A DNA stretch of 64,000 nucleotides from Annulohypoxylon bovei var. microspora (Eukaryota; Ascomycota; Sordariomycetes; Xylariales; Hypoxylaceae): contig MU405346.1 in assembly GCA_022836615.1 (NCBI GenBank), positions 43,898-107,897 on the forward strand, written 5' to 3'. Under the pieces are notes generated by a model, which made no database searches, had not been told where the DNA came from, and worked only from the letters and a program-made list of their open reading frames with translations. Both the position numbers and the translations under genes were made by a program. Shown here piece after piece: positions 1 through 11,426 of the stretch (position 1 is its first letter; each line of letters opens with the position of its first letter).

Positions 1-1398
1 ACGGATCAAGAGATTGTTGAAGCCACTCTAAATCTTCTCTCGTTATGATTACGGCCGCGTTGCCTACATTATCGTCAGCTGCATCTTGTTATTTATGTGC
101 AAATTCCGGGTCTACACACTGGACCTCGTCGCCATGACGCGCATAGTATCATCAACCTTTCCCATCAACGACTTCTTCAGCTTCGAATCATTTAACTCTT
201 GAAATAGTTAGCAAAGAATAACCCAGGTATCCTTGAGTCTTGGCCCGGTCCCTACTGTGCTGAGTGTTCGCCTTCGGCATCGTGGTTATTTGATCTCCAA
301 TCATCCTAGTAAATCTATTAAATTACTCTTCTAATTCATTGAAGCGTGTATCGATATGCTCATTTGTGTCGACAAACCCGACCCTCTGCGCTAAATGGAT
401 ATCTTGGACCATTGTGTCACTGACAAGTTTCATCTCATCGCGGACTCGTTGAACTAGACCTTGGATCCTTTTGACCCTTGATTCGACATTTTTGTCATAG
501 AATTTGTTATCGAAAGCCTTCCGAAACCTATTCCGAGAGGAACCGTACCACTTCATCGTGTAGCAGAGGAAGGCGAACACTTCCCGGTACAGGGAGACCA
601 CGTGGCCTTTCATCTCGGTTGTGTTGCACATCCGTGTGCCTCTACGAACGAAATCGAGGTCTCTGCTAATCTCCTGAAGAGCTCGCGAGAAACCCTCGGC
701 GATTGACTCGTGGTTGACCGATGCCTATTTATAATATTTTAACCCAAGCCACGGATGAAAGATGGGATTACTTAGGTACCTACCTTCACGATCGAAGTGA
801 TTACTCCCGTAATAAGACTTGTGTACTTGTCGCCATTTGGGATGATGCTGAAGAGATACTTATGCTCATTCATAGTCTCGAAGAAAGAAAAGAGATGGGC
901 TTTAGCTCGTCCAAAGCCCTTCTCCTTTTTCTTATCCCATTGAGTCTGAGCTTGACGGACCGCAGTCCACAACGTTTCCACTGTCGGGATCTGCTCTCCG
1001 CGAGCCCCTAGGTCGCCAATATCAAGTTGCAACTTTTTCCAGAGGTCGGTAGCCTCTTTTGCTCCCGCTTGAAGGTTTGCCACAACAAAGTCACTACTCC
1101 TGAATTGTTATCCCAAATTCTTCGGGGATTATGGCTCTGCTACTAATATAGATATATGATGTACTTACGATTCCGGAGGCTCGAAGCGAAGCCAATGCCT
1201 CCAGGCCGCAGGTTTATGTTCATCTGCCTGAAGCTCTGTCTCGTGAGTGGCTATGGCATGTTCGGGGACATTGCCTGGCATAGCGTTTGCAATCTCATCA
1301 CTGTATTGCCTCACAAGCTTGGCTCCTGCGGGATCAAAGTGATCGTCTGCCGTGGTCCGTTTCAAAACATACTGTCGTGCTAGAGCCAATGTCTGCAT
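1..1398 (-). CDS. DUF7708-type fungal protein, 3' end cut by the window edge
   Basis: Minus-strand gene starting at ATG 1398. Exons read from splice sites: 1398-1169, 1099-784 and 724 to about 326. The first two introns have GTAAGT and GTAGGT donors and the joins keep the frame. The central part (AQTQWDKKKEKGF, IAEGFSRALQEISRDLDFVRRGT, YTMKWYGSSR-type pattern) matches the DUF7708 domain found at the N-terminus of many fungal NLR-like or ankyrin proteins of unknown function. Beyond 326 the model is unresolved: open coding-like stretches lie at about 195-75 (DSKLKKSLMGKVDD) and 66-1 (ITREDLEWLQQSLDP, running off the edge), but the only donor in exon 3 (GTAATT at about 326) does not join the next stretch in frame. 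Either a short exon is missed or the copy is damaged. Function unknown; any NLR-like C-terminus lies outside the window. Confidence 0.6.
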
Positions 1399-1712
1399 GA
1401 TCGGGGCTCTCTTTTAGAGTAGGTCGCGGACTATCTATCTCATGGTTTTAGGCAGGGCAATGCAACCACACCTTGGAACTGTTGGGCGTCATCCCCCACC
1501 TTTACAATTAGATATCTTGAAAGCTGAATGGGTACCTACCTAGGTAGTCAAGTCATATTTGAGTAACACAACGTTGAGATTGGGGGCTAAAACGTGTCTT
1601 CCACTCGTAACCTCCCAATAGGCGCTCGATATTCGATAGCGACGATAGCGGGGTCTGCAGTAGCATGTTGCTGCCGTTCTATTAAAACCCATCGTAGCAG
1701 TTCTGCGTTTCA
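1399..1712. other. Divergent intergenic region
   Basis: About 310 nt between the minus-strand DUF7708 gene and the plus-strand AAA ATPase, presumably a shared promoter region. It contains a palindromic GGTACCTACCTAGGTAG motif near 1531-1547, one of several such motifs in the window. No gene is seen. Confidence 0.6.
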
Positions 1713-3524
1713 ATGTCATCTTTCACTACTGCATATTTCCCTCTTCCCATTAACATGGAACCTATATCAACAACACCCGGAAAGGTCCTCCAGAACTCGT
1801 CAGTGGAGCATACGAACGATTCCAACCAACAGGACCTATCTCAACTAAATACTACTATCTTCAGGCTCAAAAACATATCTAGTACTGAAGATGAGCAGGT
1901 AGCGCGACACCTACCAACTTCATATATCCAATGCCCTATTACAGGGGCCAGTCATTTAAATCTACTTCAATTCGGCATCCATAACTGTCCTAGATGTCGC
2001 ATGGATATTTATGGCGACGAAGACGAGGTGAAATTCCAAAAGAACGTGGCGAACACAGATGGGAATCCAATGGTTGGTAATTCTAAGGAATCTGGAGGAG
2101 GCAATGTAGAAGTCAAGGTGGAAAACCCAGATCAAATTAATCGAATACGAGACGGTGTTGACTGGCTCAAACGTAGGATTAAAAGGGAGTGGTCTGACAG
2201 TGAAAGCAGTGACGAGGATGATGGGAGTGAAGATGGGAGTGGAGATGGAAGTTTAAACGGAAGCGGTGTCAACATTTCGGATTCGCGCAGTGGTAACATT
2301 GACAAGCCAGAACGAATGGAGCTCGCCGGTGAACCCCTAAACGCACAAGATATCAATAAATCCAAAGCTGGCAACTTAGAAGATATCACCCATAACATTG
2401 AGTTTCGGGCTGCAATGGATCAGTTTCTCCACTATACAAATTGGAAAGGACCTTTTAACTTGACCGAGGCGCGAAAGGGGGTATTAATTGAAGTTCACTC
2501 AAGCAAGACCATTGCAAAGATCATAACATTCTTGAAGACCAACCACTCATATGAAATGGTAAATACGGAGCCACGGCGTCGTAAGGTCATCAAGGCTGGT
2601 TTTTTCCGCAACCCACAGGTCCAATTCAAATCTATCACACAACATATGCATCTAACATCAAAGCCAATCATTGAGGTTCTGCAGAAGATCGTTACATACT
2701 ATCCCGAAACAAAAATAAAAACGGAGACTCTAATAATAGACTCCCCTTTCTGTATCCTCGCTCACCACTTAGTCGAACTTGAGGAGTTTAAGAATACATT
2801 CGACAGAAAGGAAGACCGTTCAATGGAGGCCGACGAAGAAGAAAGTGCTTCTACCCCTAACCCTAGCCAAACTCGACATACGACAGATAGATGCACAAAG
2901 ACTGCCTTTAACCACATTGATCAGCTTCTTCGTTTTCTTAGACACAACATTTATAGCGACCAACTTGAGATTGAGCTAGCCCGACACTCCTCCACTCCTC
3001 CTATGTGTACATTTTCTATGATATGGCTATTATACAAACCAGGGACGACAGTCTACATTACCGATGACGATGGTGAAACGAATGCATATGTTGTGGGCTG
3101 GTGCGATGCCAACCCCGAACTGCTACAGGTCGAAAATCTAATGGAACCATATGAATTGATTCTATGGAATATCGACTTTGATGGTAAATATGTGCGTCGG
3201 CGTAGAAGAAACGTTGTCGTCGGCCATTTCGATGGCGAACGTCCAATATTGGATCTGCGAATTCTTCCAGCTAGATTTGTTGATGCTTCAGATGGAGGGA
3301 AGACACGAAGACATTTGGTCGAAAGGGGGCAGAAATGGTACGGAATGCTGATGGGAGCACAACAGTGGCATTACTCTGGACAAACTCGCGGGCCTAGCAA
3401 GAAAGTGGTAAGTAGGTAGATTATAATGATGCCTCGATGAAAATAAATTTTCACTGATTCATGAATTCAGATTGACACGCGTGTGGTCATAGACATGGAA
3501 GCTTACATACGACAACAACGACAA

Positions 3525-3566
<42 letters not shown>

Positions 3567-5159
3567 CAACAGCAACTACTACAAAAAGGACCGTCAATTC
3601 CACCATTAACATCACCAACACAACGTCACATATCAAAAAGGCTACAACGACGACATAAAAATAAATCAATACCTGATTTCTCAATTGATGACATGGGAGA
3701 TAGCCTTGCCATTTGTTCATGTGAGAAATGCCATGGGGGACGCGCTCATCCTCCCAGAGACTTTCCGTGGGCAGAATACGACATGATCGACCCACGACAT
3801 GGTGGACTCGAACTTCCAGACAGCTTCCCGGATCCACAGCATCGTTACCTCCTCTGCTCAGGACAACTTGGGGGATTCTCACTGAGAACTCGAACTTGGG
3901 GTAAGTTATTATGTAACAAATCTATAGAATTAACTCGTCGGATTAATCTCTACCCCAAACAGAAGATCTGGACGTACAGCGATGTTATCCTCCAAGGATC
4001 AATAGAAAAGCAATTGATACGTTGGTTATGCCAGATGAGCGGAAAAGAATGATCAAGGCAATTGTGCAAAAATACACGGATCCGAGGTTCACACCTGGAA
4101 CATCAGCTCTAATCTGGGGGGCAGACTTTATTGAGAAGAAAGGAGAAGGCCAAATCTTCCTTCTTCACGGAGGGCCTGGGGTAGGCAAAACTTATGTGAG
4201 AATCATTCCCAATGAACAAAAAGAACTACAACTAAGTACTCCAATCTAACTATAATGCAGACTGCTGGCAAGTAAACAAAAGTCCACACAACTCAACATG
4301 ACTAAACCGTGAATAGAATGCATTTCGGAATTGATCGGGCGCCCACTTCTTTCTTTGACCTGTGCAGACTTTGGAACTAACGAAGAAGTCATGGAGAACA
4401 GGTTATCATATTGGTTTAAGCTTGCTGAAGCATGGGGTGCCGTGATGCTTCTTGATGAAGCAGACGTTTGGTTAGAAAGACGGATAATATCCGATTTGAA
4501 GCGAAATACTCTAGTTGCTGGTTTGTCCAATATTTCTTCAGTTATATCTATGTGTAACCTTCTGATTTATAAGCTAATACTATAAAGTCTTCCTGCGATG
4601 CCTAGAGTATTATAGGGGTATTCTGTTCCTAACTAGTAACCGGGTAGGAACCTTTGACGACGCTTTCATCTCTCGAATCCATGTAGTGATCTACTACGAA
4701 GATCTAGGAGAGCCACAGCGCAAGCAGGTCTGGAAACAATTCTTCGACAAGCTTGAAAGGGAACGCAAGGATACGATCATCGTCGAATCCCGCGCAAAGC
4801 ACTTCGTTTTGAATGACTCCGAAATGAAGAAGATACCTTGGAATGGGCGAGAGATACGAAATGGTGAGTTCCTTCGAGTCTTTTCTCCAATCTATCTAAT
4901 CCCCTTTCAACCATTACCAACGAGACTGGGACGCCATTGGCTCATCTGGGAATTTGCAGTTTTCCAAACTGCCGTATCGCTAGCGGAGTATCGGTACCAC
5001 TACGAAGGCGGAAAGGAAGAAAGTGATACTGTTGTCTTAGACAAGGTGGATTTTGAACCGGTCTGCCAGATGTCTGCAGACTTCAAGGAGTATCTCAAAA
5101 AGGTGCACAGAGGTGATGACGAAAATGATAGGGCAATGAGGGAGAGGGCAAGAGCATAA
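1713..5159 (+). CDS. AAA+ ATPase with N-terminal DUF7025 region and polyQ tract
   Basis: Seven exons: 1713-3407, 3471-3900, 3963-4195, 4261-4267 (a 7-nt microexon), 4317-4520, 4588-4863 and 4960-5159. They sum to 3045 nt, giving 1014 residues. Residues about 1-400 are low-complexity and acidic (Asp/Glu/Ser/Gly-rich near 170-200). DUF7025 covers about 390-570. A CAG/CAA-encoded Gln tract follows at about 580-600. A single C-terminal AAA module carries Walker A (GGPGVGKT), Walker B (VMLLDEADVW), a sensor-1-like LTSN and an RIH near the arginine-finger position. This layout is common in filamentous ascomycetes, related to Bcs1/Cdc48-like AAA proteins; the substrate is unknown. The microexon is needed to restore both the frame and the conserved Thr-Ala-Glu after Walker A. 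The start could also be Met15 (1755). The order of domains and the splice joins are seen; cellular role is not inferable. Confidence 0.85.
3516..3584 (+). repeat. CAG/CAA trinucleotide tract (polyGln)
   Basis: A run of CAA, CGA and mainly CAG codons in exon 2 of the AAA ATPase encodes a near-pure Gln stretch of about 20 residues between DUF7025 and the ATPase module. Its position between two domains suggests a flexible linker and a length-variable site. Confidence 0.9.
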
Positions 5160-6306
5160 TTAAGACCCGCATGGTTTGACCAAGAAACTTTTGTCCTGAT
5201 CGTTGGAAAAAACTAGGGGGGTTTAAGGGTAATGTGGGATGACGACAATGCATGGCCCTTTATGACGATTCATTTCTTCATAGTATTTCTTTCAATTGGG
5301 AAACATACGTGGTTAGTAGGTAGAAAAATGACATGATTCGCTAGGTTTTCTATCACTTCTTAGACATATTCGCACTTTCTCTTTTGTATCATGTAAGGAG
5401 ACAGTAACCCCCGGACCAGCCGAATCCTCATCGCTAATCGAGGAATGTTCCCTTTTACGGTTGCATATAAAATCACTTTAGATCCGACTAGTAATATGCC
5501 ATATCTGTAATAGCTCTTGGGATCTGCGTGGAGCGGTGACCTTAACATAGGTAGTATAGAGCAGGGAGGGTCAGAGCGAATCAGAAGCAAGAATAAGCAT
5601 ATGAATTATTTATCATCCAGCTTTTGTCTTGAATTGCCGGGCCATCCTACAGATTAGTCCTATTGCTAGATATTCCCTCGCTTACTATGTATAGCCTCAT
5701 CGTCCCAGAAAGGTGAGGTTCCAGCATAGACCGGAAAAGATCGTCATCATTATGCTTACTAACGGCTAGTATTCTCTCAAAAGGGACATTCCTTGGTGTT
5801 TAGCAAGCCAGGTACCTGGTTCCATCTGCGCGGGATTGCAACCTAACAAAGGGTAGCGTGTTATCGGCTGCAAAGACCGCACTAATAAATACACTTGTGA
5901 TCTACACTGCAACCCATCGTTCGCACAGTGTTACTATTAGGTAGTTAGGCTATAGCGCATTCTATGAAGTGATGCAGGTATGGACCGTACGATGCTACGG
6001 ACCATGTAGCTGGGAAAGGTAAACTTCTATGGTATTAGCGACGTTCGGAATATCCTGCATAAGTAGGTAGGTACCTACGGGACTCCTTTCCTTATTCCCT
6101 TTTGGTAGCTTGGCAATCATATCTTGTAAGCAAATTAGAGACGCCCTTTTTGATAAGTCTTATACTCTAATACTTTCGTGATGAGGTTGGAAACTCTTAA
6201 TGGCTATAGTAATAGGGGTATGCACCCTCGGTCCCCAATTTCATGCTCAGGTATGAATACTTCAACTAATTTAGGCGATAGGGGTTGAGACGCAGTCTCC
6301 GACGAC
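5160..6306. other. Gene-free intergenic region upstream of the NRPS-like gene
   Basis: About 1.15 kb between the AAA ATPase stop and the NRPS-like promoter. Open frames here are short and show no family resemblance. A TAGGTAGGTACCTAC palindrome lies near 6064-6078. No RNA gene is recognised. Confidence 0.6.
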
Positions 6307-6313
6307 TATAAAA
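6307..6313 (+). promoter_or_regulatory. TATA box of the NRPS-like gene
   Basis: A canonical TATAAAA sits 55 nt upstream of the first NRPS-like codon, which suits a transcription start near 6335-6345 and a very short leader. This supports translation beginning near 6362 even though no ATG is there. Confidence 0.6.
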
Positions 6314-6361
6314 GGTCTCGGTGACTCTTTAGCTAGTTCGTCATTTCAAAGGAATCAAGAC

Positions 6362-9148
6362 TTGAGCCTATCACCATTGCTTTCAGTACTTGAGAAAGCG
6401 GCACGTACGACGGTCGGTTTGCGCTTCGTATCACAACACAATGGCAGCCCAGCTGCGGAACGTCTGACTTATGCTTCTCTCTGGACCAGAGCCCAGAATG
6501 ACGCCTGTTCCTTAATACGCCTTCAACTCGCTCAGCCAGTGCCGGGTTCTACCAATGTTTTGCTATACTTTAACACGCACCGCGATAACATTCGCTGGTT
6601 CTGGGCTGTACTAGCAGCCGGTGGTGTACCTTGCATAGCACCACCTTTCGTCAGCGACACGGGATTGAGAAGAGACCATATCGCACACTTGATAAACTTA
6701 TTGGAAAACCCAACTATCTTGACAACTGAGGCGCTATCTTCAGTCTTCGAGGATAACAGCAATGCGAGCATCCAGACGATAGAGTCGTTGCCGGCGGAAA
6801 CAGAACTCACATTTAAAGCGCCAGCTCCGCCTACAGATGATGATCTTGCAGTCCTTATGCTGACTTCTGGGAGTACTGGCAACGCAAAAGCTGTCTGTCT
6901 CACCCATGAGCAGATACTACGAGCAGCTGCTGGGAAGAGTGCTCATAGCAAGACAAATAGCAAAGATGTGTTCCTGAATTGGGTTGGTCTAGACCATGCT
7001 GTTAACCTGGTAGAGATACATGTACATGCCATGTCGCTCGGCGCAGAGCAAGTACACGTCCAGGCCAGCGATCTCCTCGCTGATCCTCTCCTCTTCCCTC
7101 GGATTATAAATCAGCACCATATTACCGTATCATTTGCCCCGAATTTCTTTCTCGACTTAGTTGCTTCTCAACTACACGAGAAGGACCCCGAGTTACAAAA
7201 CCCTGAGCAACTTGACCTTTCAAGTTTACGCGCACTCTTCTCCGGGGGAGAAACTAACGTGGTTAAAACTGCAGTGGAGTTGACCAGGATTTTTCAAGCT
7301 TACGGTACCAAAGCTGAGTTTATATGTCCTGGCTATGGCTTAACCGAGTCATGCGCCGGCGTGACATGGGGTTTTAATTGTCCTTCATATGACGCCAACT
7401 CAGGGAGTGAATTCACATCTGTTGGATCACCTATACCGGGAGGTTTTGTCCGAGTTGTGGACATAGAAGGTGCTCAGGTACCCCCTGGAGAAATAGGGGA
7501 TCTCCAAATTTCGGGCTCCGTCGTATTTAAGAAATACTACAGAAACCCCGAGGCGACTAAAGAAGCCTTCACACAAGATGGGTGGTTTATCACTGGAGAT
7601 CAAGCCCGCATAGACTCCAATGGCCAATTACACATCGCCGGTCGTGTTAAAGATACGATCAATATCAATGGTGTCAAATACTTCTGCTCGGAGGTGGAGA
7701 CGGCTATCGAACAAATCAAGCTTCTAGGAGTGACCCCTTCATTCACGGTTGTCTTCCCCCATCGTCCCCAAGGCGCTAATACTGAAGAATATTGTATTGT
7801 CTATAACGCCACAGGGGACGATGTCACCGGGAAATCTCGAGCATATATCGATGACAACATGAGTCAAATTTCTAGTGTAATTACGAACAAGAAGCCTTTC
7901 AGGATAATACCACTCCCAGAATCTTCATTTAATAGGAGCTCCCTCGGAAAGGTGTCGCGAGCAAAACTGCGAAAGGCCTTCGAAGCAGGGGATTTCCAGG
8001 AGGCGGACAACTCTAACAGGTCCTTAATCCACGCCTTCAGGAAGGCTAACCGCGACGATCCAGCTAATCCATCTGAAGAGTCGGCCCTCAACCTTGCTTG
8101 CGATATGCTTGGCTTGGAAGCAGAAGAAGTGAGCGTGACAGATAATATTTTCCACCTGGGCTTCAGCTCCCTGGACATCAACTCCTTCGCTTGCCGGCTG
8201 CAGAAAGCCCTCGGATCCCGCACCGCGGTGACGCTCACCGAAGTTCTGCGAAACCCGACAATCCGTTCCATCTGCGAGGGGATAGACGACAGCAAGCACC
8301 CGGACGAATCCTACGACCCTGTGGTCGTACTCCAACCAAATGGAGACAAGACGCCATTCTGGATCATACATCCCGCCTCGGGAAATGTGCTCGTTTTCAT
8401 TCCCCTGTCGCGATATCTTAGTGACCGGCCTGTGTACGGTCTACGTGCCCGTGGGGTTCGTCTTGGCGAGAGGTTTTTCGGGTCAATTGAGGAGATGGCC
8501 ACGACTTACTTCGACGCCATCAAACGCACTCAACCCGAAGGACCCTATGCTATTGCTGGATACTCACTTGGAAGTAGCATTGCTTTCGAAGTCGCGAAGC
8601 TGCTGACCGCCAATGGCGACGAAGTTCGCTTCGTGGGTGCCCTCGACAGCCCGCCCCACATAGCACCCCTTGTCGGCACTCTCACGTGGAGTGCTGCTCT
8701 CGTCATGGTGAGCTTCTTCCTAGGGCTCATCCCCGAGAGGTACTCCAATGAAGTGATCCCACGTCTTTGGAACGAGCCCCCAGAAGTTGCTTTGAAATTC
8801 ATCCTCTCGAATGCCGATCCGGCACGTCTCGATGCTCTGCAGCTTGACAAGACCGGGCTCTCGCGCGTCGCAGACATAGCGCATAACTTTGGCCAGGCGG
8901 CGCGCAAGTACGAGCCTGTGGGCTCGGTGCCGACTATGGATGTCTTTATCGTAGACCCCCTGCTCAGCGTTACGGAGGGCGGTCGCAAAGATTGGCATGA
9001 CCGGTTTTTATACAAGTGGGAGGATTTCGTGACTCAAGATTTGAAATTCCACCAGAGTTCCGGAAGCCATGCCGACATGCTGAGCCCCAAGCATGTGCGC
9101 GGCTTCCAACGAATTCTTCAGGACATTCTTGTTGCTAGGGGTCTTTGA
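6362..9148 (+). CDS. NRPS-like A-T-TE enzyme (aryl alpha-keto acid dimerising type)
   Basis: Single open frame of about 928 residues, the usual length for condensation-less fungal A-T-TE synthetases such as TdiA, AtrA, MicA and BtyA. The adenylation domain (about 1-530) has LMLTSGSTGNAKAV, GYGLTESCAG, the GWFITGDQ motif and GRVKDTININGVKYF. The thiolation domain (about 570-645) has the phosphopantetheine site LGFSSLDI, Ser603. The thioesterase (about 670-928) has GYSLGSS with Ser735, Asp762 and His903 as the likely triad. Known relatives activate phenylpyruvate, 4-hydroxyphenylpyruvate or indolepyruvate and dimerise them to quinones, furanones or butyrolactones; the substrate here cannot be read by eye. 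Oddity: the frame opens after a TAG at 6272 and holds no ATG before the A3 motif (about residue 167). The plausible start codon at 6362 is TTG. A spliced mini-exon (ATG 6243, intron 6251-6336) is an alternative. It faces an O-methyltransferase tail to tail. Confidence 0.88.
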   Translation: MSLSPLLSVLEKAARTTVGLRFVSQHNGSPAAERLTYASLWTRAQNDACSLIRLQLAQPVPGSTNVLLYFNTHRDNIRWFWAVLAAGGVPCIAPPFVSDTGLRRDHIAHLINLLENPTILTTEALSSVFEDNSNASIQTIESLPAETELTFKAPAPPTDDDLAVLMLTSGSTGNAKAVCLTHEQILRAAAGKSAHSKTNSKDVFLNWVGLDHAVNLVEIHVHAMSLGAEQVHVQASDLLADPLLFPRIINQHHITVSFAPNFFLDLVASQLHEKDPELQNPEQLDLSSLRALFSGGETNVVKTAVELTRIFQAYGTKAEFICPGYGLTESCAGVTWGFNCPSYDANSGSEFTSVGSPIPGGFVRVVDIEGAQVPPGEIGDLQISGSVVFKKYYRNPEATKEAFTQDGWFITGDQARIDSNGQLHIAGRVKDTININGVKYFCSEVETAIEQIKLLGVTPSFTVVFPHRPQGANTEEYCIVYNATGDDVTGKSRAYIDDNMSQISSVITNKKPFRIIPLPESSFNRSSLGKVSRAKLRKAFEAGDFQEADNSNRSLIHAFRKANRDDPANPSEESALNLACDMLGLEAEEVSVTDNIFHLGFSSLDINSFACRLQKALGSRTAVTLTEVLRNPTIRSICEGIDDSKHPDESYDPVVVLQPNGDKTPFWIIHPASGNVLVFIPLSRYLSDRPVYGLRARGVRLGERFFGSIEEMATTYFDAIKRTQPEGPYAIAGYSLGSSIAFEVAKLLTANGDEVRFVGALDSPPHIAPLVGTLTWSAALVMVSFFLGLIPERYSNEVIPRLWNEPPEVALKFILSNADPARLDALQLDKTGLSRVADIAHNFGQAARKYEPVGSVPTMDVFIVDPLLSVTEGGRKDWHDRFLYKWEDFVTQDLKFHQSSGSHADMLSPKHVRGFQRILQDILVARGL

Positions 9149-9558
9149 GAGCTCACATTTTATTGGGTGTGGTGTCATTATCACCTTATCAAGATTTCTA
9201 CGAAGTTATCATCATGCGGTAGCTATATAGAACCTTACTAAAACACGAGAAATATGAAACCAGATTGACATGATTGAATTCTCCGGGGTGGAAATTTCTG
9301 ACGATAGTTTCAGGATGGCCAGGTACCTAGGTATCTACCTAGGTAGATAGAGAAAGGAGAGGAATAGGAGAACTTTTACCTACATCGCTCGTTTCTAGTT
9401 TTCTTCAGATCTACTAGCCCATAGCCCGTATTCATATTATTTCCTTTTTTATGTAGGTAGAATTCTAATGATCATGGCGAAATGAAATCAGATTTCTAAT
9501 AATTCAATTCTAAACTCCCAGCGCTTGAGGCAGGTGGTCGAAATGTCTACGCACAGTG
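9149..9558. other. Convergent intergenic region
   Basis: 410 nt between the stops of the NRPS-like gene and the O-methyltransferase. It contains a long palindromic block of TACCTAGGTA-type motifs at about 9320-9352. Presumably it holds both 3' ends; no gene is seen. Confidence 0.6.
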
Positions 9559-11040
9559 TTATGAAAATTTTCGTACTATGACATGTCCCCACGACGCTTC
9601 GATAATAGCGAGTGCACTTCCTGGTGGTCTGGTAACGCCAATCCATCGGAATCGAGGGTCTGCTTTCGCGAGAAGTGCCCTCCACTGCACCTCGTCTCGT
9701 TCTTGGGCATTTAACAGTTGCATCATTCCGATGTCCATATTCCTAGTAGTCGTTGTTAGATCTGCTGCTCACATCTTATGAATCCTCCCAATAGGTTTGT
9801 CGCTAGACTCACGTAGTTGCTCGCCTCCTACGTATAGAAAGCTTGTCCAAATCTTCGATGCAATAATCGTGTATAATCAACCGCGACTCGTCGCTCATCG
9901 CTTGGCCAATGTTCTGTAAAATCTGCACCGCGTACTTGTCGCTCCAATTATGCAAGATCCAGCGGAGGAAGTACACAGCGGCGCCTCTGATCGGCTGCGG
10001 CGTGAAGAAATCGTGGGCGTGAAAGACGATCTGCCCCTCATTTTCGTTCCCGTTCTGGAGATCGCCTGCTCTACTGACGACTTTTTCCAGATCCTGGACG
10101 ATGAATTTGACGTGCTGGCACTGTCTGCTCAGCGCACGGGCGAAGTGGCCAAGGCCACCCCCGACATCGACGAACTCGGACCCCTTCGGCAATCTCGCGA
10201 GCAGATCGCCACGTGCCTTGGCGAAATGGTCCGGGTCGTACCCTGGTCCGCTGGAATAGGCCGACATTCCTGTGGAGAAGCGAACCGCGCGGGCGGGGCT
10301 GCTCGCGATAATATTGTACAAGGATTGGCGTGGGGGCGGCGGCGGCGGCGGCACGCCATTCGATTGATTAGAAGCAATATTATCGGTAGGGAAGGGAGGG
10401 GACGAGTGAGCCAAAGCCCAGCCACTTTCTGTCGGTTCCGAAGCTGAAGGAAACGCCGCTAATGCGTCCACGGTACGGGTCGCGGCAGGCCAACTCTCTT
10501 CGCAAGTCGCTCCCATCCATGCTCCAAAGGAGGGGTCGCGAAGGAGAATAGAGGCGGGCGTATGATAGATAAGAATCGCATCACTGGTTGAAGAAGAGGA
10601 TGAACGTTCTTCACGAAAGACTCGTAAACCAATTGCGTGGCGCAGAATTCGCTGGACAGTTTGTTCGAGCTGCCCGCAAGCGGAGGCGATGGCGGAGTAC
10701 GAAATGCCAATTTCAGGTGGCACAATAGTAGCGATGTTAAAACGCTGGATAAAATGAAGGGAGATCAGATGGGCGTGCTGAAAGGTTAGTTATAATCCTT
10801 AATAATAACTATCGTATAAGAATACTTAGGGGAAGAAAAAGGGGGGTATTTTTATACCGAAGCATGAGTCCTAAGAAGCTCCGCCGGGTCTAACAAAAGG
10901 TTATAAATCTCGAAAGCGAAATCAAGGATTCGCTCACGCGCAGTCGCAGCGGTAGATGGATCTGAAGCTCCTGCTTGCTTCAGCTCTTGGGCATCAGAGA
11001 ATAGCTGTGAAGCAAGCTCAACGACTCGAGAGTCATTCAT
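9559..11040 (-). CDS. SAM-dependent O-methyltransferase (fungal class, plant-COMT-like)
   Basis: Three exons on the minus strand: 11040-10858, 10777-9813 and 9742-9559, giving 443 residues. The first intron ends CTAAC...CAG; the second has GTGAGT, a CTAAC branch site and a TAG acceptor. The N-terminal part is a winged-helix dimerisation region, then the SAM-binding loop VDVGGGLGHF (about 264-273) and the catalytic His in RWILHNWSD (about His337). The C-terminus MDIGMMQLLNAQERDE and RPPGSALAIIE is typical for fungal natural-product O-methyltransferases. A low-complexity insert with seven consecutive Pro lies at about residues 204-210. Because it lies 410 bp from the NRPS-like gene, methylation of a phenolic hydroxyl on that enzyme's product is a reasonable inference, but not proven by sequence. 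Confidence 0.85.
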
Positions 11041-11426
11041 TATGAATAAGTATCTGACTTTCTATTTATGTATTAAAAACGGAATACTGTTTAGGTGCGA
11101 TACGTTTTAGAGAATTGAGAGACATATCAATATACTTATAAACAATGGCATCAAAGTGGTATAGTCCACCGAGCTACACCGAATCGAGTATCCCTAGGTC
11201 TAGGGAACTGTCACGATACGTCCAATTCACGATTCTAGGAGATCCGCGAAATTGTGGATACCATAATTCTATTCCTAGTCGTTATGAATTAGGTATCTAT
11301 TTTTACTGAATTCTTCCTTACCCCTATTCTGTTTCTCGTGTATGTAGGTACCTACCTGCGGTCACTCAGTTCTGGGCATCTTATAAAAGTTCAATTGGTA
11401 TCATTCATTAAGGATTATCTAATTAT
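11041..11426. other. Intergenic region upstream of the O-methyltransferase
   Basis: 386 nt between two minus-strand genes, so it holds the promoter of the methyltransferase and the 3' end of the membrane-protein gene. A TAGGTACCTACCTGC motif occurs near 11346-11360. No gene is seen. Confidence 0.55.

Noticed and set aside
9488..9685. 65-codon minus-strand frame in the O-methyltransferase 3' part
   Set aside because: Another frame of the same strand, joined by a GTGAGT/CTAAC/TAG intron, gives the conserved methyltransferase C-terminus.
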